In this document: positions 1-9,141 of the stretch, piece by piece | Numbering within the stretch: the first letter of the stretch is position 1 | Layout of the letters: each line of letters opens with the position of its first letter | NCBI GenBank assembly: GCA_019635355.1 | Contig: JAHBZQ010000001.1 | Span: forward strand, 2,542,001 to 2,606,000 | Source: Rhizobacter sp. | GTDB lineage: Bacteria; Pseudomonadota; Gammaproteobacteria; Burkholderiales; Burkholderiaceae_C | Direction of reading: 5' to 3' | DNA length: 64,000 nucleotides | Made by a program: the position numbers and the translations under genes | Notes under the pieces: model-generated | Database searches by the model: none | Seen by the model: the letters and a program-made list of their open reading frames with translations, nothing else | What the model was told of the DNA's origin: nothing

Positions 1-25
1 GCCGGCACCGCTCAAGTGTGCGGAA

Positions 26-793
26 TCAGGAAAACTGACTGAAATCCGGCTTTCGTTTCTGGAAGAAGGCGCTGAACGCTTCCTTCGCCTCGGGGCTCTG
101 GAGCTGAGCCGCGAAGACGGCGTTCTCGGCGTCGATGGTCTGGAACAGACCCTCGGCCAGGCGCCCGCGCATCAGCTTCTTGGTCGCGCGGATGGCGCCC
201 GGCGGCAGCGCGTTGAAGCGCTCGGCCACGCGGCGCGCGTGGGGGGCCACTTCATTAGCCGGCAGCACCGCGTTGGCAATGCCGCACTCCACCGCTTCGG
301 CGCCGGTGAAGGGGTCGCCCAGCATCAGCTTCTCAGCCGCCTTGCGCTGGCCCATCAGCTGCGGAATGAGCTGGCTGGAGGCGAACTCGGGCACCAGGCC
401 CAGGGCCACGAAGGGCATGACGAGGCGGGCTTCGTCCGACACGTAGACGAAGTCGCAGTGCAGCAGCAGCGTGGTGCCGATGCCGATGGCCGCGCCGGTG
501 ACGGCGGCGATCACCGGCTTGTCGCAGCCGATCAGCGCGTCCATGAAGGCGCGCGCGGGCGACACGGCCGAGGCGGCGGCCGAGCGCTTGGCGAAGTCTT
601 CGATGTCGTTGCCGGAGGTGAAGATGCCGGGCTGCCCGGTGATGAGCACGCTGCGCACGGCGCCGTCGGCCTTGGCATCGTTGAGGCCCTTGGCCATCGC
701 CAGGTACATCTCGCTCGTGAGCGCGTTCTTCTTGTCGGGGCGGGCGATCTCGATGGTGTAGACGCCGTTGAGCAGCGCAGTCTTGATGGTCAT
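26..793 (-). CDS. Enoyl-CoA hydratase/isomerase family protein, probably isomerase-type
   Basis: 255-residue crotonase-fold protein, the last gene of the beta-oxidation cluster. The start is the ATG at 793, with GGAG about 9 bases upstream; the longer open frame only runs through the preceding hydrolase out of frame. The fold is clear from a GNDIEDF oxyanion-type loop and a GAAIGIGTTL segment. The two glutamates of true hydratases (in GGGCE and QPE contexts) are replaced by Thr and Phe. A glutamate instead sits in LGLVPEFASS, where Delta3,Delta2-enoyl-CoA isomerases (ECI2/PaaG type) carry their catalytic acid. I infer an isomerase that feeds unsaturated acyl-CoAs into the pathway, although databases would probably call it a hydratase. 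Confidence 0.88.
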   Translation of the reverse strand: MTIKTALLNGVYTIEIARPDKKNALTSEMYLAMAKGLNDAKADGAVRSVLITGQPGIFTSGNDIEDFAKRSAAASAVSPARAFMDALIGCDKPVIAAVTGAAIGIGTTLLLHCDFVYVSDEARLVMPFVALGLVPEFASSQLIPQLMGQRKAAEKLMLGDPFTGAEAVECGIANAVLPANEVAPHARRVAERFNALPPGAIRATKKLMRGRLAEGLFQTIDAENAVFAAQLQSPEAKEAFSAFFQKRKPDFSQFS

Positions 794-825
794 GTCTGTC
801 TCCGAAGGGGAATGGGAATTCTGCG

Positions 826-1698
826 TCAGCGTGCCGTGGCCGGCGTCAACCAACGCGACACCTGCGGCCACAGGCTCTCGGCAAAGCGCTGGCGGAAGAA
901 GCCGAAATGGCCAATGCGCTTGGCGCCGATGTCTTGCGGGGCGATGCGGCGCATCTCGCGCGGTGCGCTGGCGTAGAAGGCGTGCATGTCGGCGGTGTTG
1001 CGGGCCGACATGTACTCGTCGTCGGTGAACGAGAGCGAGAGGATGGGCGTGCGCACGGCGGCGTAGTCGCGGCGCATCGTCTCGCCGCCCAAGCCCACGA
1101 GGTAGTCGCGGTCGAGGCAGGCGCGGCGCCACTGCTGCATCACGCCCAGCGGCAGGTCGCCGATCTTCTTCAGGCGCTTGCCGGGGAAGTAGCCGAAGAG
1201 CTTCATCGACAGCGGCGCCACCACGTACCAGAGCCACCACACGTAGCTGCGCACGAGGGGCGCCTGGCGCAGCCAGTAGCCGGTGCCCACGCCGATGGTG
1301 ACCACGCTCGCCACCCGCTCGCGGTTGGGCACCATGCCGAAGATCTGGCCACCGAGGCTGTGGCCGAGCCAGTGGATCGGCGTGCCGCGGCCCACCTTCG
1401 CATCGAGCCACGCGAGCGCGGCCGAGGTGTCCTGCTTGGCCCAGACGTCGATGTCGGTGTGAAAGCCCTTGAGCGAATGCTTGAGTTGAGACGGGCGCGA
1501 CGCACCGACCCCGCGGTAGTCGAAGCTCATCACCACATGGCCTTGCGACGCGAGCCACTCGGCGAAGTCGCCGTAGAAGCGCTGGGGCACGCCCATCGCC
1601 GGCACGATCAGCAAGGCCGAATGGCACTGCACGGGGTTGCCGTAGAGACGGCCTTGCAGCACGAACCCGTCGGTGGCCTTGAACTCGAATGACTCCAT
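826..1698 (-). CDS. Alpha/beta fold hydrolase
   Basis: 290-residue hydrolase with the nucleophile elbow GHSLGGQ in its first half (the serine is the expected nucleophile), an early DYRGVG oxyanion-side motif and a late conserved histidine in KRIGHFGFF. It has no signal peptide, so it should be cytoplasmic. A perfect AGGAGG lies just upstream of the ATG at 1698. It sits between a DUF1569 protein and the isomerase-like gene inside the fatty-acid cluster. Acyl-ester or thioester substrates are plausible, but the specific reaction cannot be read from sequence. Confidence 0.8.
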   Translation of the reverse strand: MESFEFKATDGFVLQGRLYGNPVQCHSALLIVPAMGVPQRFYGDFAEWLASQGHVVMSFDYRGVGASRPSQLKHSLKGFHTDIDVWAKQDTSAALAWLDAKVGRGTPIHWLGHSLGGQIFGMVPNRERVASVVTIGVGTGYWLRQAPLVRSYVWWLWYVVAPLSMKLFGYFPGKRLKKIGDLPLGVMQQWRRACLDRDYLVGLGGETMRRDYAAVRTPILSLSFTDDEYMSARNTADMHAFYASAPREMRRIAPQDIGAKRIGHFGFFRQRFAESLWPQVSRWLTPATAR

Positions 1699-1710
1699 CT
1701 GCTCTTCCTC

Positions 1711-2247
1711 CTAGGTCACGACTTCTTGCCAGTGGTTGGCAAAGTGCATCAGGTGCGCACGCCGGTAGTCGGTCTTGTCGAGTGCGCCATACGCGAAATG
1801 GGGGTGCAAGGCGCCGGTGTGGCGCTCGAAGGCCTGCAGTGCCGCGATGGCACGCTCGACGGCCGGCGCGAGCGGCTGGCCCTGCGCGATGTCAGGGGCG
1901 CCGGGAATGGGCTCGGTGAGCGAGTGGCTCATGCGGCCACGCGCCGAGAACACGGTGGCCGCGGCCGGGCCGACGGTGGCGCGGAACCAGCCGGGTTTCA
2001 GCGACGGGAAACCCTGCAGCGAATACTCGACGCTCTGTGCCGCGTGGTGCAAAACGTGCGCGAGGTCCCACGCGCCGCCCATGCGCACGGGTTGCGTCTT
2101 CAACGCAGCGAGGGTGCGCAAGGCACCCTCGGTGGAATCGAAGGACGGCGACTGCAAGGCCGCCGTTCGTGAAGCGGCCCACAACACGGGGGCACCGACT
2201 GCCACGGCCCCGAGGCCCAACAGTGCGATGCGGCGCCCGCGTGTCAT
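1711..2247 (-). CDS. DUF1569/DinB-like protein with N-terminal membrane or export segment
   Basis: 178 residues from the ATG at 2247, which lies 7 bases past the thiolase stop. An in-frame upstream start at 2283 would overlap the thiolase end and is less likely. The N terminus has RGRR followed by a hydrophobic stretch and then AAS, which could be a Tat-like signal or a single membrane anchor. The body has LAHVLHHAAQSVEYS and a late HLMHFANHWQE, histidine-rich helices typical of DUF1569, a DinB-superfamily four-helix bundle that usually binds a metal. Its role in this cluster is unknown. Confidence 0.6.
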   Translation of the reverse strand: MTRGRRIALLGLGAVAVGAPVLWAASRTAALQSPSFDSTEGALRTLAALKTQPVRMGGAWDLAHVLHHAAQSVEYSLQGFPSLKPGWFRATVGPAAATVFSARGRMSHSLTEPIPGAPDIAQGQPLAPAVERAIAALQAFERHTGALHPHFAYGALDKTDYRRAHLMHFANHWQEVVT

Positions 2248-2254
2248 GGCGCGA

Positions 2255-3451
2255 TCAGACGCGCTCGAAGATGCCGGCAGCACCTTGGCCGGTGCCCACG
2301 CACATCGTCACCATGCCGTACTTCAGGTTGTGGCGACGCAGCGCGTGCACGACGGTCGCCGCGCGGATGGCACCGGTGGCGCCCAGCGGGTGGCCCAGCG
2401 CAATCGCGCCACCCATCGGGTTCACCTTGGCCGGGTCGAGGCCGATGGTGTTGACCACCGCCAGCGACTGGGCCGCGAAGGCCTCGTTGAGCTCGATCCA
2501 GTCGATCTGGTCCTTCGTCAGGCCGGCGTACTTCAGGGCCGCGGGGATCGCCTCGATCGGGCCGATGCCCATGATCTCGGGCGGCACGCCGCGCGCAGCG
2601 AAGCTCACGAAACGGGCCAGCGGCTTGAGGCCGAACTGCTTCACTGCCTTTTCGCTCGCGAGAATCAGCGCACCGGCGCCGTCGCTCGTCTGCGAGCTGT
2701 TGCCGGCCGTCACGCTGCCCTTGGCGGCGAACACGGGCTTCAACTTGGCCAGGCCTTCGAGCGAGGTGTCGGGGCGCGGGCCTTCGTCGATGCTCACCGT
2801 GCGCTTCTTCGCGATCTGCTCGCCGGTCGCCAGGTCGGGCGTGCGCGAGATGACGTCGATCGGGGTGATCTCGTCCTTGAACTCGCCCTTCTCGATGGCC
2901 TTCAAGGCGCGCATGTGCGACTCGTAGGCAAACGCGTCTTGCTGCTCACGCGTCACCTTCCACTGCGCCGCCACCTTCTCGGCGGTGAGGCCCATGCCGT
3001 AGGCGATGCCGATGTTCTCGTCCTTGGCGAAGATCTCGGGGTTGAACGAGGGCTTGTTGCCGCCCATCGGCACCAGGCTCATCGACTCGGCGCCACCGGC
3101 GATCAGGATGTCGGCCTCGCCGACGCGGATGCGGTCAGCCGCCATCTGGACCGCGGTCACGCCCGAGGCGCAGAAGCGGTTGACGGTGACGCCACCCACC
3201 GGCTTCGGCAGTGCGAGGCCAGCGGCAATGCGCGCCATGTTCATGCCCTGCTCCCCTTCGGGGAACGAGCAGCCGATGATCGCGTCTTCGATGGCGGCCG
3301 GGTCCAGGCCAGGGGCCTGGGCCAGCGCGCTGCGAATGGCGGCGATCAGCAGGTCGTCGGGGCGGGTGTTCTTGAAATAGCCACGGCCCGAGCGGCCGAT
3401 GGGCGTGCGGGTGGCGGCGACGATGTAGGCGTCTTGAACTTGCTTGCTCAT
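2255..3451 (-). CDS. fadA: Acetyl-CoA C-acyltransferase (3-ketoacyl-CoA thiolase)
   Basis: 398 residues, normal thiolase length. It cleaves 3-ketoacyl-CoA to acetyl-CoA and a shortened acyl-CoA. The nucleophilic cysteine is Cys94 in NRFCASG. The histidine motif GHPLGATGA and the second active-site cysteine in CVGTGQGAAG are near the C terminus. AAGGA precedes the start. It lies 27 bases after the FadN-type multifunctional gene, giving the fadN-fadA order seen in fatty-acid operons. The gene symbol is by family similarity. Confidence 0.93.
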   Translation of the reverse strand: MSKQVQDAYIVAATRTPIGRSGRGYFKNTRPDDLLIAAIRSALAQAPGLDPAAIEDAIIGCSFPEGEQGMNMARIAAGLALPKPVGGVTVNRFCASGVTAVQMAADRIRVGEADILIAGGAESMSLVPMGGNKPSFNPEIFAKDENIGIAYGMGLTAEKVAAQWKVTREQQDAFAYESHMRALKAIEKGEFKDEITPIDVISRTPDLATGEQIAKKRTVSIDEGPRPDTSLEGLAKLKPVFAAKGSVTAGNSSQTSDGAGALILASEKAVKQFGLKPLARFVSFAARGVPPEIMGIGPIEAIPAALKYAGLTKDQIDWIELNEAFAAQSLAVVNTIGLDPAKVNPMGGAIALGHPLGATGAIRAATVVHALRRHNLKYGMVTMCVGTGQGAAGIFERV

Positions 3452-3478
3452 GATGTTGATTCCTTGTGAGGCCGCTGT

Positions 3479-5863
3479 TTAGTTGCGCACCGGCTTGCCG
3501 GTCGAGAGCATGCCCATCGCGCGTTCCTGCGACTTCGGGTGCTCCAGCAACGCGCAGAAGTGCTTGCGCTCCAGCGTCATCAGGTATTCCTCGGAGACCA
3601 GCGAGCCTGCGTCGACGTCACCGCCGCAGACCACGTCGGCGATCAGCGAGCCGATGTGGAAGTCGTGCTGGCTGATGAAGCCGCCGTCGCGCATGTTGAC
3701 CAGCTGCGCCTTGATGGTGGCAATGCCGTTGCGGCCCGCCACCGGGAACACGGCCTTGGCCGGGGCGCGGTAGCCGCTTTCGAACATGCTCTTCGCTTGT
3801 TGCGAAGCGACGTAGAGCAGCTCGTCCTTGTTGGGCACCACAATGTCGCTCCACAGCATGTAGCCGTTCTTGCGGTTCTCGATCGCGCTCGTGCCCACCT
3901 TGGCCATCGCGGCGGCGGTGAAACCTTCGGTCAGGAACTTGAGGATGTCGGCATTCGCGTTCGCAGCGCTGGCCATCTCGGCCGCACGGCGAGCGATGTA
4001 GGTCAGGCCGCCACCGCCGGGGATCAGGCCCACGCCCACTTCCACCAGGCCCATGTAGCTTTCCATCGCGGCCACACGCTTGGTGGTGTAGACGGCGATC
4101 TCGCAGCCACCGCCCAGCGCAATGCCGCGCACCGCTGCGACCACCGGCACGGCGGCGTAGCGCATGCGCAGCATGGTGTCCTGCAGCTTCTTGATCATGG
4201 GGGCGATGCCCTTGGAGCCGCTCTTCATGAAGACCGGCAGCATCGACTCGAGGTTGGCGCCGGCCGAGAACACGTCGTCGGGCGACCAGATCACGAGGCC
4301 CTTGTACTTGGCTTCGGCAACTTCCACCGCCTTGGCCAGGCCGTCGATCACGCCTTCGCCGATCAGGTGCAGCTTGGAGGTGATGCTGAGGATGAGCACC
4401 TCGCCATCGAGCGTCCAGGCGCGCACTTCGTCGTTCTTGAACTCTTCGGTGCCCGACTTGAGCGGGTCGACCGCGCCCGAGCCGAACAGCGCTTCGGGGA
4501 AGTGCTGGCGCTCATAGACGGGCAGCTTGCTCTTGGGCAGGTACTTGTTCTGCGACGCGCTCCACGAGCCTTCGGCGGTGTGCACGCCATCGCGGCCATC
4601 AAAGACCCACGCGGGCAGCGGCGCCTTGCTCAGCGCCTTGCCGGCGTCGATGTCGGCCTTGACCCATTCGGCGACCTGCTTCCAGCCGGCCTGCTGCCAC
4701 AGCTCGAACGGGCCCTGGTTCATGCCGAAGCCCCAGCGCAGCGCGAGGTCAATCTCGCGCGCCGAGTCGGCCACGTCGGCCAGGTGCACGGCGGCGTAGT
4801 GGAAGCCGTTGCGCAGGATGGCCCACAGGAATTGCGCCTGCGGGTTGGTCGATTCACGCAGCAGCTTCAGGCGCTCGGCCGGGGCCTTCTTGAGCATGCG
4901 GGCGACGATCTCGTCGGCCTTGCCGCCGGCGGGCACGTACTCGCCCTTGGCCGGGTCGAGGCGCTGGATGTCCTTGCCCACCTTCTTGTAGAAGCCGGCG
5001 CCGACCTTCTGGCCCAGCGCGCCCTTCTCGATCAGCGCGGCCACGGCCTTGGGCGTGGCGTAGGCGCCGTAGAAGGGGTCGTCCTTCAGGTTGTCCTGCA
5101 TCGTCTTCATGACGTGGGCCATCGTGTCGAGGCCCACCACGTCGGCGGTGCGGAAGGTGCCGCTCGACGCACGGCCGAGCTTCTTGCCGGTGAGGTCGTC
5201 GACCACGTCATACGAGAGGCCGTAGTTCTCGGCTTCCTTCATCGTGGAGAGCATGTTGGCGATGCCGACACGGTTGGCCACGAAGTTGGGCGTGTCTTTC
5301 GCGCGCACCACGCCCTTGCCGAGCGCGGTGGTGACGAAGCTTTCGAGCTGGTCGAGGATCTCCGGGCGCGTGGTCGGGGTGGGGATCAGCTCCACCAGGT
5401 ACATGTAGCGCGGCGGGTTGAAGAAGTGGATGCCGCAGAAACGCGGCTTGATCTCTTCCGGCAGCACTTCGCTGAGCTTGGTGATGCTCAGGCCCGAGGT
5501 GTTCGACGCGACGATCGCGTGCGGGGCGATGAACGGGGCGACCTTGGTGTACAGGTCGAGCTTCCAGTCCATGCGCTCGGCGATGGCCTCGATGATGAGG
5601 TCGCAGTCGCGCAGCTGCTCGAGGTGCTCTTCGTAGTTGGCCTGCTGGATCAGCGCGACGTCTTCGGGAATGCCCAGCGGCGACGGCTTGATCTTCTTCA
5701 GGCCGTCGACCGCCTTGGTGACGATCCCGTTCTTCGGGCCTTCCTTGGCCGGCAGGTCGAACAGCACGACCGGCACCTTCACGTTGACGAGGTGGGCGGC
5801 GATCTGCGCGCCCATCACGCCGGCGCCGAGCACGGCGACCTTGCGGACATTGAATCGACTCAC
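3479..5863 (-). CDS. fadN: 3-hydroxyacyl-CoA dehydrogenase / enoyl-CoA hydratase, FadN-type
   Basis: 794 residues with the NAD-dependent dehydrogenase first and the crotonase domain last, the FadN order, opposite to E. coli FadB. The N-terminal Rossmann motif is GAGVMGAQIAAHL. The dehydrogenase histidine is in IHFFNPPRYMYLVELIP. The C-terminal hydratase domain keeps both catalytic glutamates, in GGGCEIAVY and GLVEVGVGLIPGGGG. The start is GTG at 5863 with AAGGAG about 8 bases upstream. It performs hydration and oxidation of enoyl-CoA and is coupled to the thiolase downstream. Similar proteins are often called fadB. Confidence 0.92.
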   Translation of the reverse strand: MSRFNVRKVAVLGAGVMGAQIAAHLVNVKVPVVLFDLPAKEGPKNGIVTKAVDGLKKIKPSPLGIPEDVALIQQANYEEHLEQLRDCDLIIEAIAERMDWKLDLYTKVAPFIAPHAIVASNTSGLSITKLSEVLPEEIKPRFCGIHFFNPPRYMYLVELIPTPTTRPEILDQLESFVTTALGKGVVRAKDTPNFVANRVGIANMLSTMKEAENYGLSYDVVDDLTGKKLGRASSGTFRTADVVGLDTMAHVMKTMQDNLKDDPFYGAYATPKAVAALIEKGALGQKVGAGFYKKVGKDIQRLDPAKGEYVPAGGKADEIVARMLKKAPAERLKLLRESTNPQAQFLWAILRNGFHYAAVHLADVADSAREIDLALRWGFGMNQGPFELWQQAGWKQVAEWVKADIDAGKALSKAPLPAWVFDGRDGVHTAEGSWSASQNKYLPKSKLPVYERQHFPEALFGSGAVDPLKSGTEEFKNDEVRAWTLDGEVLILSITSKLHLIGEGVIDGLAKAVEVAEAKYKGLVIWSPDDVFSAGANLESMLPVFMKSGSKGIAPMIKKLQDTMLRMRYAAVPVVAAVRGIALGGGCEIAVYTTKRVAAMESYMGLVEVGVGLIPGGGGLTYIARRAAEMASAANANADILKFLTEGFTAAAMAKVGTSAIENRKNGYMLWSDIVVPNKDELLYVASQQAKSMFESGYRAPAKAVFPVAGRNGIATIKAQLVNMRDGGFISQHDFHIGSLIADVVCGGDVDAGSLVSEEYLMTLERKHFCALLEHPKSQERAMGMLSTGKPVRN

Positions 5864-5930
5864 GGTCTTCTCCTTGGAACGGGTTTTCTAAGCGGTTGAG
5901 AGAGAAAGGTTGTTCTTGTTCTGACGCGGC

Positions 5931-6788
5931 TCAGTCGGCGGCGAGGAAATCGCGCACCGCAGGCCAATAAATCTCGGGCTCGCCGCGCAGGCCGTGGGTG
6001 TGGTCAGCGCGTGCTAGGGTCAGGCGGCTGAGTTGCGCACCGCGGGGTGCCGCGGCTTGCAGGCGGTCGCCGTGGAACACTGGCGTCCAGGTGTCGCCAC
6101 GGCTGTGGATCAGCAACAGGCGCGACGACGGTTTCAGGTGCTGGATGTTCCATTCCGCGCGCAGGCCACGCTCCATCGCCGGGGCGAAGAAGCGGCCGAC
6201 CTGCAGCACGGCGTGGGCAAACGGGTACGCCTTCCAGAAGAGCGGCAAGGTGGCGGCGCAGGACTCGGCCACGACGCGGTCGAAGGGGTAGTCCGCATGC
6301 GGCATCGCATTGAGCGCGTGCATGGCGCCGAACGAGGCCCCCATCGCATGCACGGGCAGGCCCGGGAAGCGGCGACGCGCCCACTGCCCTGCGGCCACCA
6401 TGTCGGCGGGCCAGTCGAAGTTGGTCGACGGGCTTTCACCAAAGCCGTTGAAGTCGAACAGCACGACGTGGAAGCCTTCGTCGAGCAGCTTCTGCGCATG
6501 GCCGTGGCGCAGCCAGAAGCCTTTGCTCGCCAGGCCCATCGGGTGGGCGCAGACCACCACGCCGCGCACGCTCGCCGACGTCTCGGCGACGACGGCCGCG
6601 AGTTCGGCATGGCTGCCGCTGGCGATCCTCACCTGCTGCCAGCCCTCGGCGGGCACGCCCTGCGGCCAGCGCCAGGGCTTCATGAAGCGGCCGAAGAACG
6701 GCTTCTTCAGCTGGCGATGCCACCACCAGCGGGCGCCGTTGCGACCGCTCGTCATGCCGTGCCAGGCGGCACCTGCGATGTCACCCAT
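5931..6788 (-). CDS. Alpha/beta hydrolase
   Basis: 285-residue cytoplasmic hydrolase. The probable nucleophile elbow is GASFGAM. A late DHTHGLRGEPEIYWPAVRDFL segment supplies the likely histidine, and HSRGDTWTP the acid. The start at 6788 is 6 bases beyond the DUF2147 stop; an internal Met at 6755 is the alternative. The N terminus is basic and Trp-rich (ARWWWHRQLKKPF), possibly contacting membrane or lipid. Substrate unknown; its place between an acyl-CoA dehydrogenase and FadN suggests an ester or thioester. Confidence 0.75.
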   Translation of the reverse strand: MGDIAGAAWHGMTSGRNGARWWWHRQLKKPFFGRFMKPWRWPQGVPAEGWQQVRIASGSHAELAAVVAETSASVRGVVVCAHPMGLASKGFWLRHGHAQKLLDEGFHVVLFDFNGFGESPSTNFDWPADMVAAGQWARRRFPGLPVHAMGASFGAMHALNAMPHADYPFDRVVAESCAATLPLFWKAYPFAHAVLQVGRFFAPAMERGLRAEWNIQHLKPSSRLLLIHSRGDTWTPVFHGDRLQAAAPRGAQLSRLTLARADHTHGLRGEPEIYWPAVRDFLAAD

Positions 6789-6794
6789 GGCGGG

Positions 6795-7241
6795 TCACTC
6801 GACGCGCACCCAGGTCTGCGAACGGCCGATCATCGGCGTGCCGATGTAGCCCCGCACTTCGAGCTTCTTGTTGTCGGCCGACGGCCGCAGGCGAAGCTTG
6901 TAGGTCTTGCCGTTGGCCGGGTCGAGCACGGTGCCGCCGTCCCACTGCGCGGCTTCCTCGGGGTTCTTCTTGGCGCCGGCAATGATGGTGAGGCCGACGA
7001 TCGGCTTGCCCTTGAGCTCGCCATGGCATTCGTCGCACACCGCGTCGGGCTTGACGGCCGGGTCGAGCAGCTTCTCGATCTTGCCGACGACGACACCACC
7101 GCTCTCGGTGATGCGCACGAGCGACTTCTCGACCTTGCTCTTCTCGTCGATGCTCTTCCACAGGCCCACGGGGGTTGCGTTCTGCGCGAACGCCACGCCC
7201 GAGACCATCAACGCGGCCGCAGCCGCCAGCAGCTTCTTCAT
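6795..7241 (-). CDS. DUF2147 secreted protein
   Basis: 148 residues with a clear signal peptide ending in GVAFAQ. The DUF2147 pattern follows: GLWKSIDEKSKVEKSLVRI near the start, a CDECHGELKGKPIVGL centre and a beta-rich C terminus ending in GRSQTWVRV. The product is predicted periplasmic. AGGAGAG lies upstream of the ATG. DUF2147 proteins often neighbour fatty-acid genes in beta- and gammaproteobacteria; the fold resembles lipocalin-like barrels, but function is not established. The paired cysteines in CDEC could form a disulfide or bind metal. Confidence 0.85.
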   Translation of the reverse strand: MKKLLAAAAALMVSGVAFAQNATPVGLWKSIDEKSKVEKSLVRITESGGVVVGKIEKLLDPAVKPDAVCDECHGELKGKPIVGLTIIAGAKKNPEEAAQWDGGTVLDPANGKTYKLRLRPSADNKKLEVRGYIGTPMIGRSQTWVRVE

Positions 7242-7290
7242 CGCCTGTCTCTCCTGGCTTTTTGTAGATGGAAACGAAAGCGCGGCCAGC

Positions 7291-9081
7291 TTAGAACAAT
7301 GCCTCGTCCATCTCCATCAGCGGCTTCAAGCCCGCGCGTGCGGTGCGGATGAGGCTGGCGGTCTCGGGCAGCAGCTTGGCGAAGTAGAAGCGCGCGGTGG
7401 CGAGCTTGGCGGTGTAGAACGGGTCGCCCGAGCCTTGTTTCTCGAGCGCGACCTTGGCCATGCGGGCCCAGAAGTAGCCCATCACCAGGTGGCCAGCCAC
7501 ACGCAGGTAGTCGACGGCGGCGGCACCCACTTCGTCTTGATTGCCGAACGCCTTCATGCCGATCTCGGTGGTGAGCTTCACGACCTTCTCGCCCAGCTCG
7601 GCCAGCGGGTTCACGAACTCCTGCATGGCTTCGTTGGTGCCTTCGGCTTCGACGAACTCGGTGACGATCTTGCCGAACTTCTTCAACTTGGCGCCGTTGT
7701 CACCCAGCACCTTGCGGCCCAGCAGGTCGAGCGACTGGATGGTGTTGGTGCCCTCGTAGATCATGTTGATGCGGGCATCGCGCACGTACTGCTCCATGCC
7801 CCATTCCTTGATGAAGCCGTGGCCGCCGTAGACCTGCATGCAGTGCGAAGTGGAGATCCAGGCGTTGTCGGTCAGGAAGGCCTTGACGATGGGGGTGATG
7901 AGGGCGACCAGATCACCGCACTCCTTGCGCACGTCTTCATCGTCGCTGCTCAGTTCCTTGTCGAGCTGCAGCGAGGTCCACATGCCGAGCGCGCGGCCGC
8001 CTTCGGCGTAGGCGCGGGCGGTGAGCAGCATCTTGCGCACGTCGGGGTGCACGATGATGGGGTCGGCGGGCTTGTCAGCCGCCTTGGGGCCGGACAGGGC
8101 ACGCATCTGGATGCGGTCCTTCGCGTAGACGACGGCGTTCTGGTACGCCACTTCGGTCAGGCCCAGGCCCTGGTTGCCCACGCCCAAGCGGGCCGCGTTC
8201 ATCATCACGAACATGGCGGCGAGGCCCTTGTTGGGCTGGCCCACGAGCGTGCCGACGGCGTTTTCGAGCACCAGCTGCGCAGTGGCGTTGCCGTGGATGC
8301 CCATCTTCTCTTCGAGGCCGGCGCAGTAGATGCCGTTGCGCTTGCCCAGGCTGCCGTCGGCGTTGACCAGGAACTTGGGCACGACGAAGAGCGAGATGCC
8401 CTTGGAACCGGCGGGTGCGTCGGGCAGGCGGGCCAGCACGAGGTGCACGATGTTGGGCGCCATGTTGTGCTCGCCGGCCGAGATGAAGATCTTGGCGCCG
8501 GTGATCTTGTAGGTGCCGTCAGCTTGCGGCTCGGCCTTGGTGCGCAGTAGGCCGAGGTCGGTGCCGCAGTGCGGCTCGGTCAGGCACATGGTGCCGGTCC
8601 ATTCGCCGCTCGTGAGCTTGGGCAGGTAGGTCTTCTTCTGCTCTTCGGTGCCGTGGGCGTGCAGCGCTTCATATGCGCCGTGCGACAGGCCGGGGTACAT
8701 CGTCCAGGCCTGGTTGGCCGAGTTGAGCATCTCGTAGATGCACTGGTTCACGGTGACGGGCAGGCCCTGGCCGCCATAGGCGGGGTCGCAGCTGAGCGAA
8801 GGCCAGCCACCTTCCACGTACTGCTGGTAGGCCTCCTTGAAACCCTTGGGAGGCGTGACCTCGTGCGTTTCCTTGTTCAGCGTGCAGCCCTCTTCGTCGC
8901 CGCTGCGGTTGAGCGGAAAGATCACCTGCGACGCGAACTTGCCGCCTTCTTCGAGTACCGCGTTGATGGTGTCGGCGTCGATGTCCTTGTGCGGAGGCAG
9001 CGCCTGCAGCTCGCCTGCCACATTGAACACCTCATGCATGAGGAACTGCATGTCGCGCAGAGGCGGGTTGTACTGGGCCAT
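7291..9081 (-). CDS. Acyl-CoA dehydrogenase, large DmdC/FadE-like class
   Basis: 596 residues, the long acyl-CoA dehydrogenase class with an extra C-terminal domain. It oxidises acyl-CoA to trans-2-enoyl-CoA using FAD. Visible motifs are CLTEPHCGTDLG (substrate/FAD region), GGHGFIKEWGMEQYVRDARI and YEGTNTIQSLDLLGRK, where the glutamate is the expected catalytic base. AAGGAG precedes the ATG at 9081. It resembles the DmdC (methylmercaptopropionyl-CoA dehydrogenase) family, but the surrounding fatty-acid genes favour a straight acyl-CoA substrate. It is the first enzyme gene after the TetR regulator. Confidence 0.92.
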   Translation of the reverse strand: MAQYNPPLRDMQFLMHEVFNVAGELQALPPHKDIDADTINAVLEEGGKFASQVIFPLNRSGDEEGCTLNKETHEVTPPKGFKEAYQQYVEGGWPSLSCDPAYGGQGLPVTVNQCIYEMLNSANQAWTMYPGLSHGAYEALHAHGTEEQKKTYLPKLTSGEWTGTMCLTEPHCGTDLGLLRTKAEPQADGTYKITGAKIFISAGEHNMAPNIVHLVLARLPDAPAGSKGISLFVVPKFLVNADGSLGKRNGIYCAGLEEKMGIHGNATAQLVLENAVGTLVGQPNKGLAAMFVMMNAARLGVGNQGLGLTEVAYQNAVVYAKDRIQMRALSGPKAADKPADPIIVHPDVRKMLLTARAYAEGGRALGMWTSLQLDKELSSDDEDVRKECGDLVALITPIVKAFLTDNAWISTSHCMQVYGGHGFIKEWGMEQYVRDARINMIYEGTNTIQSLDLLGRKVLGDNGAKLKKFGKIVTEFVEAEGTNEAMQEFVNPLAELGEKVVKLTTEIGMKAFGNQDEVGAAAVDYLRVAGHLVMGYFWARMAKVALEKQGSGDPFYTAKLATARFYFAKLLPETASLIRTARAGLKPLMEMDEALF

Positions 9082-9141
9082 GGTGAAACTCCTTGAATGT
9101 TGGAATCGAACGGAAAGTGAAACGGAGAACAGCTGCTCGGG

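Noticed and set aside
826..1627. An apparent 533-residue fusion ORF joining the isomerase-like protein to a longer N terminus
   Set aside because: The extra part is an out-of-frame reading of the hydrolase gene; the ribosome site and ATG at 793 give a normal-length protein.
3539..5899. A 786-residue ORF on the plus strand opposite the FadN-type gene
   Set aside because: It is antisense to a well-supported gene, rich in His, Arg and Gly as expected from high-GC reverse frames, and has no recognisable domain.
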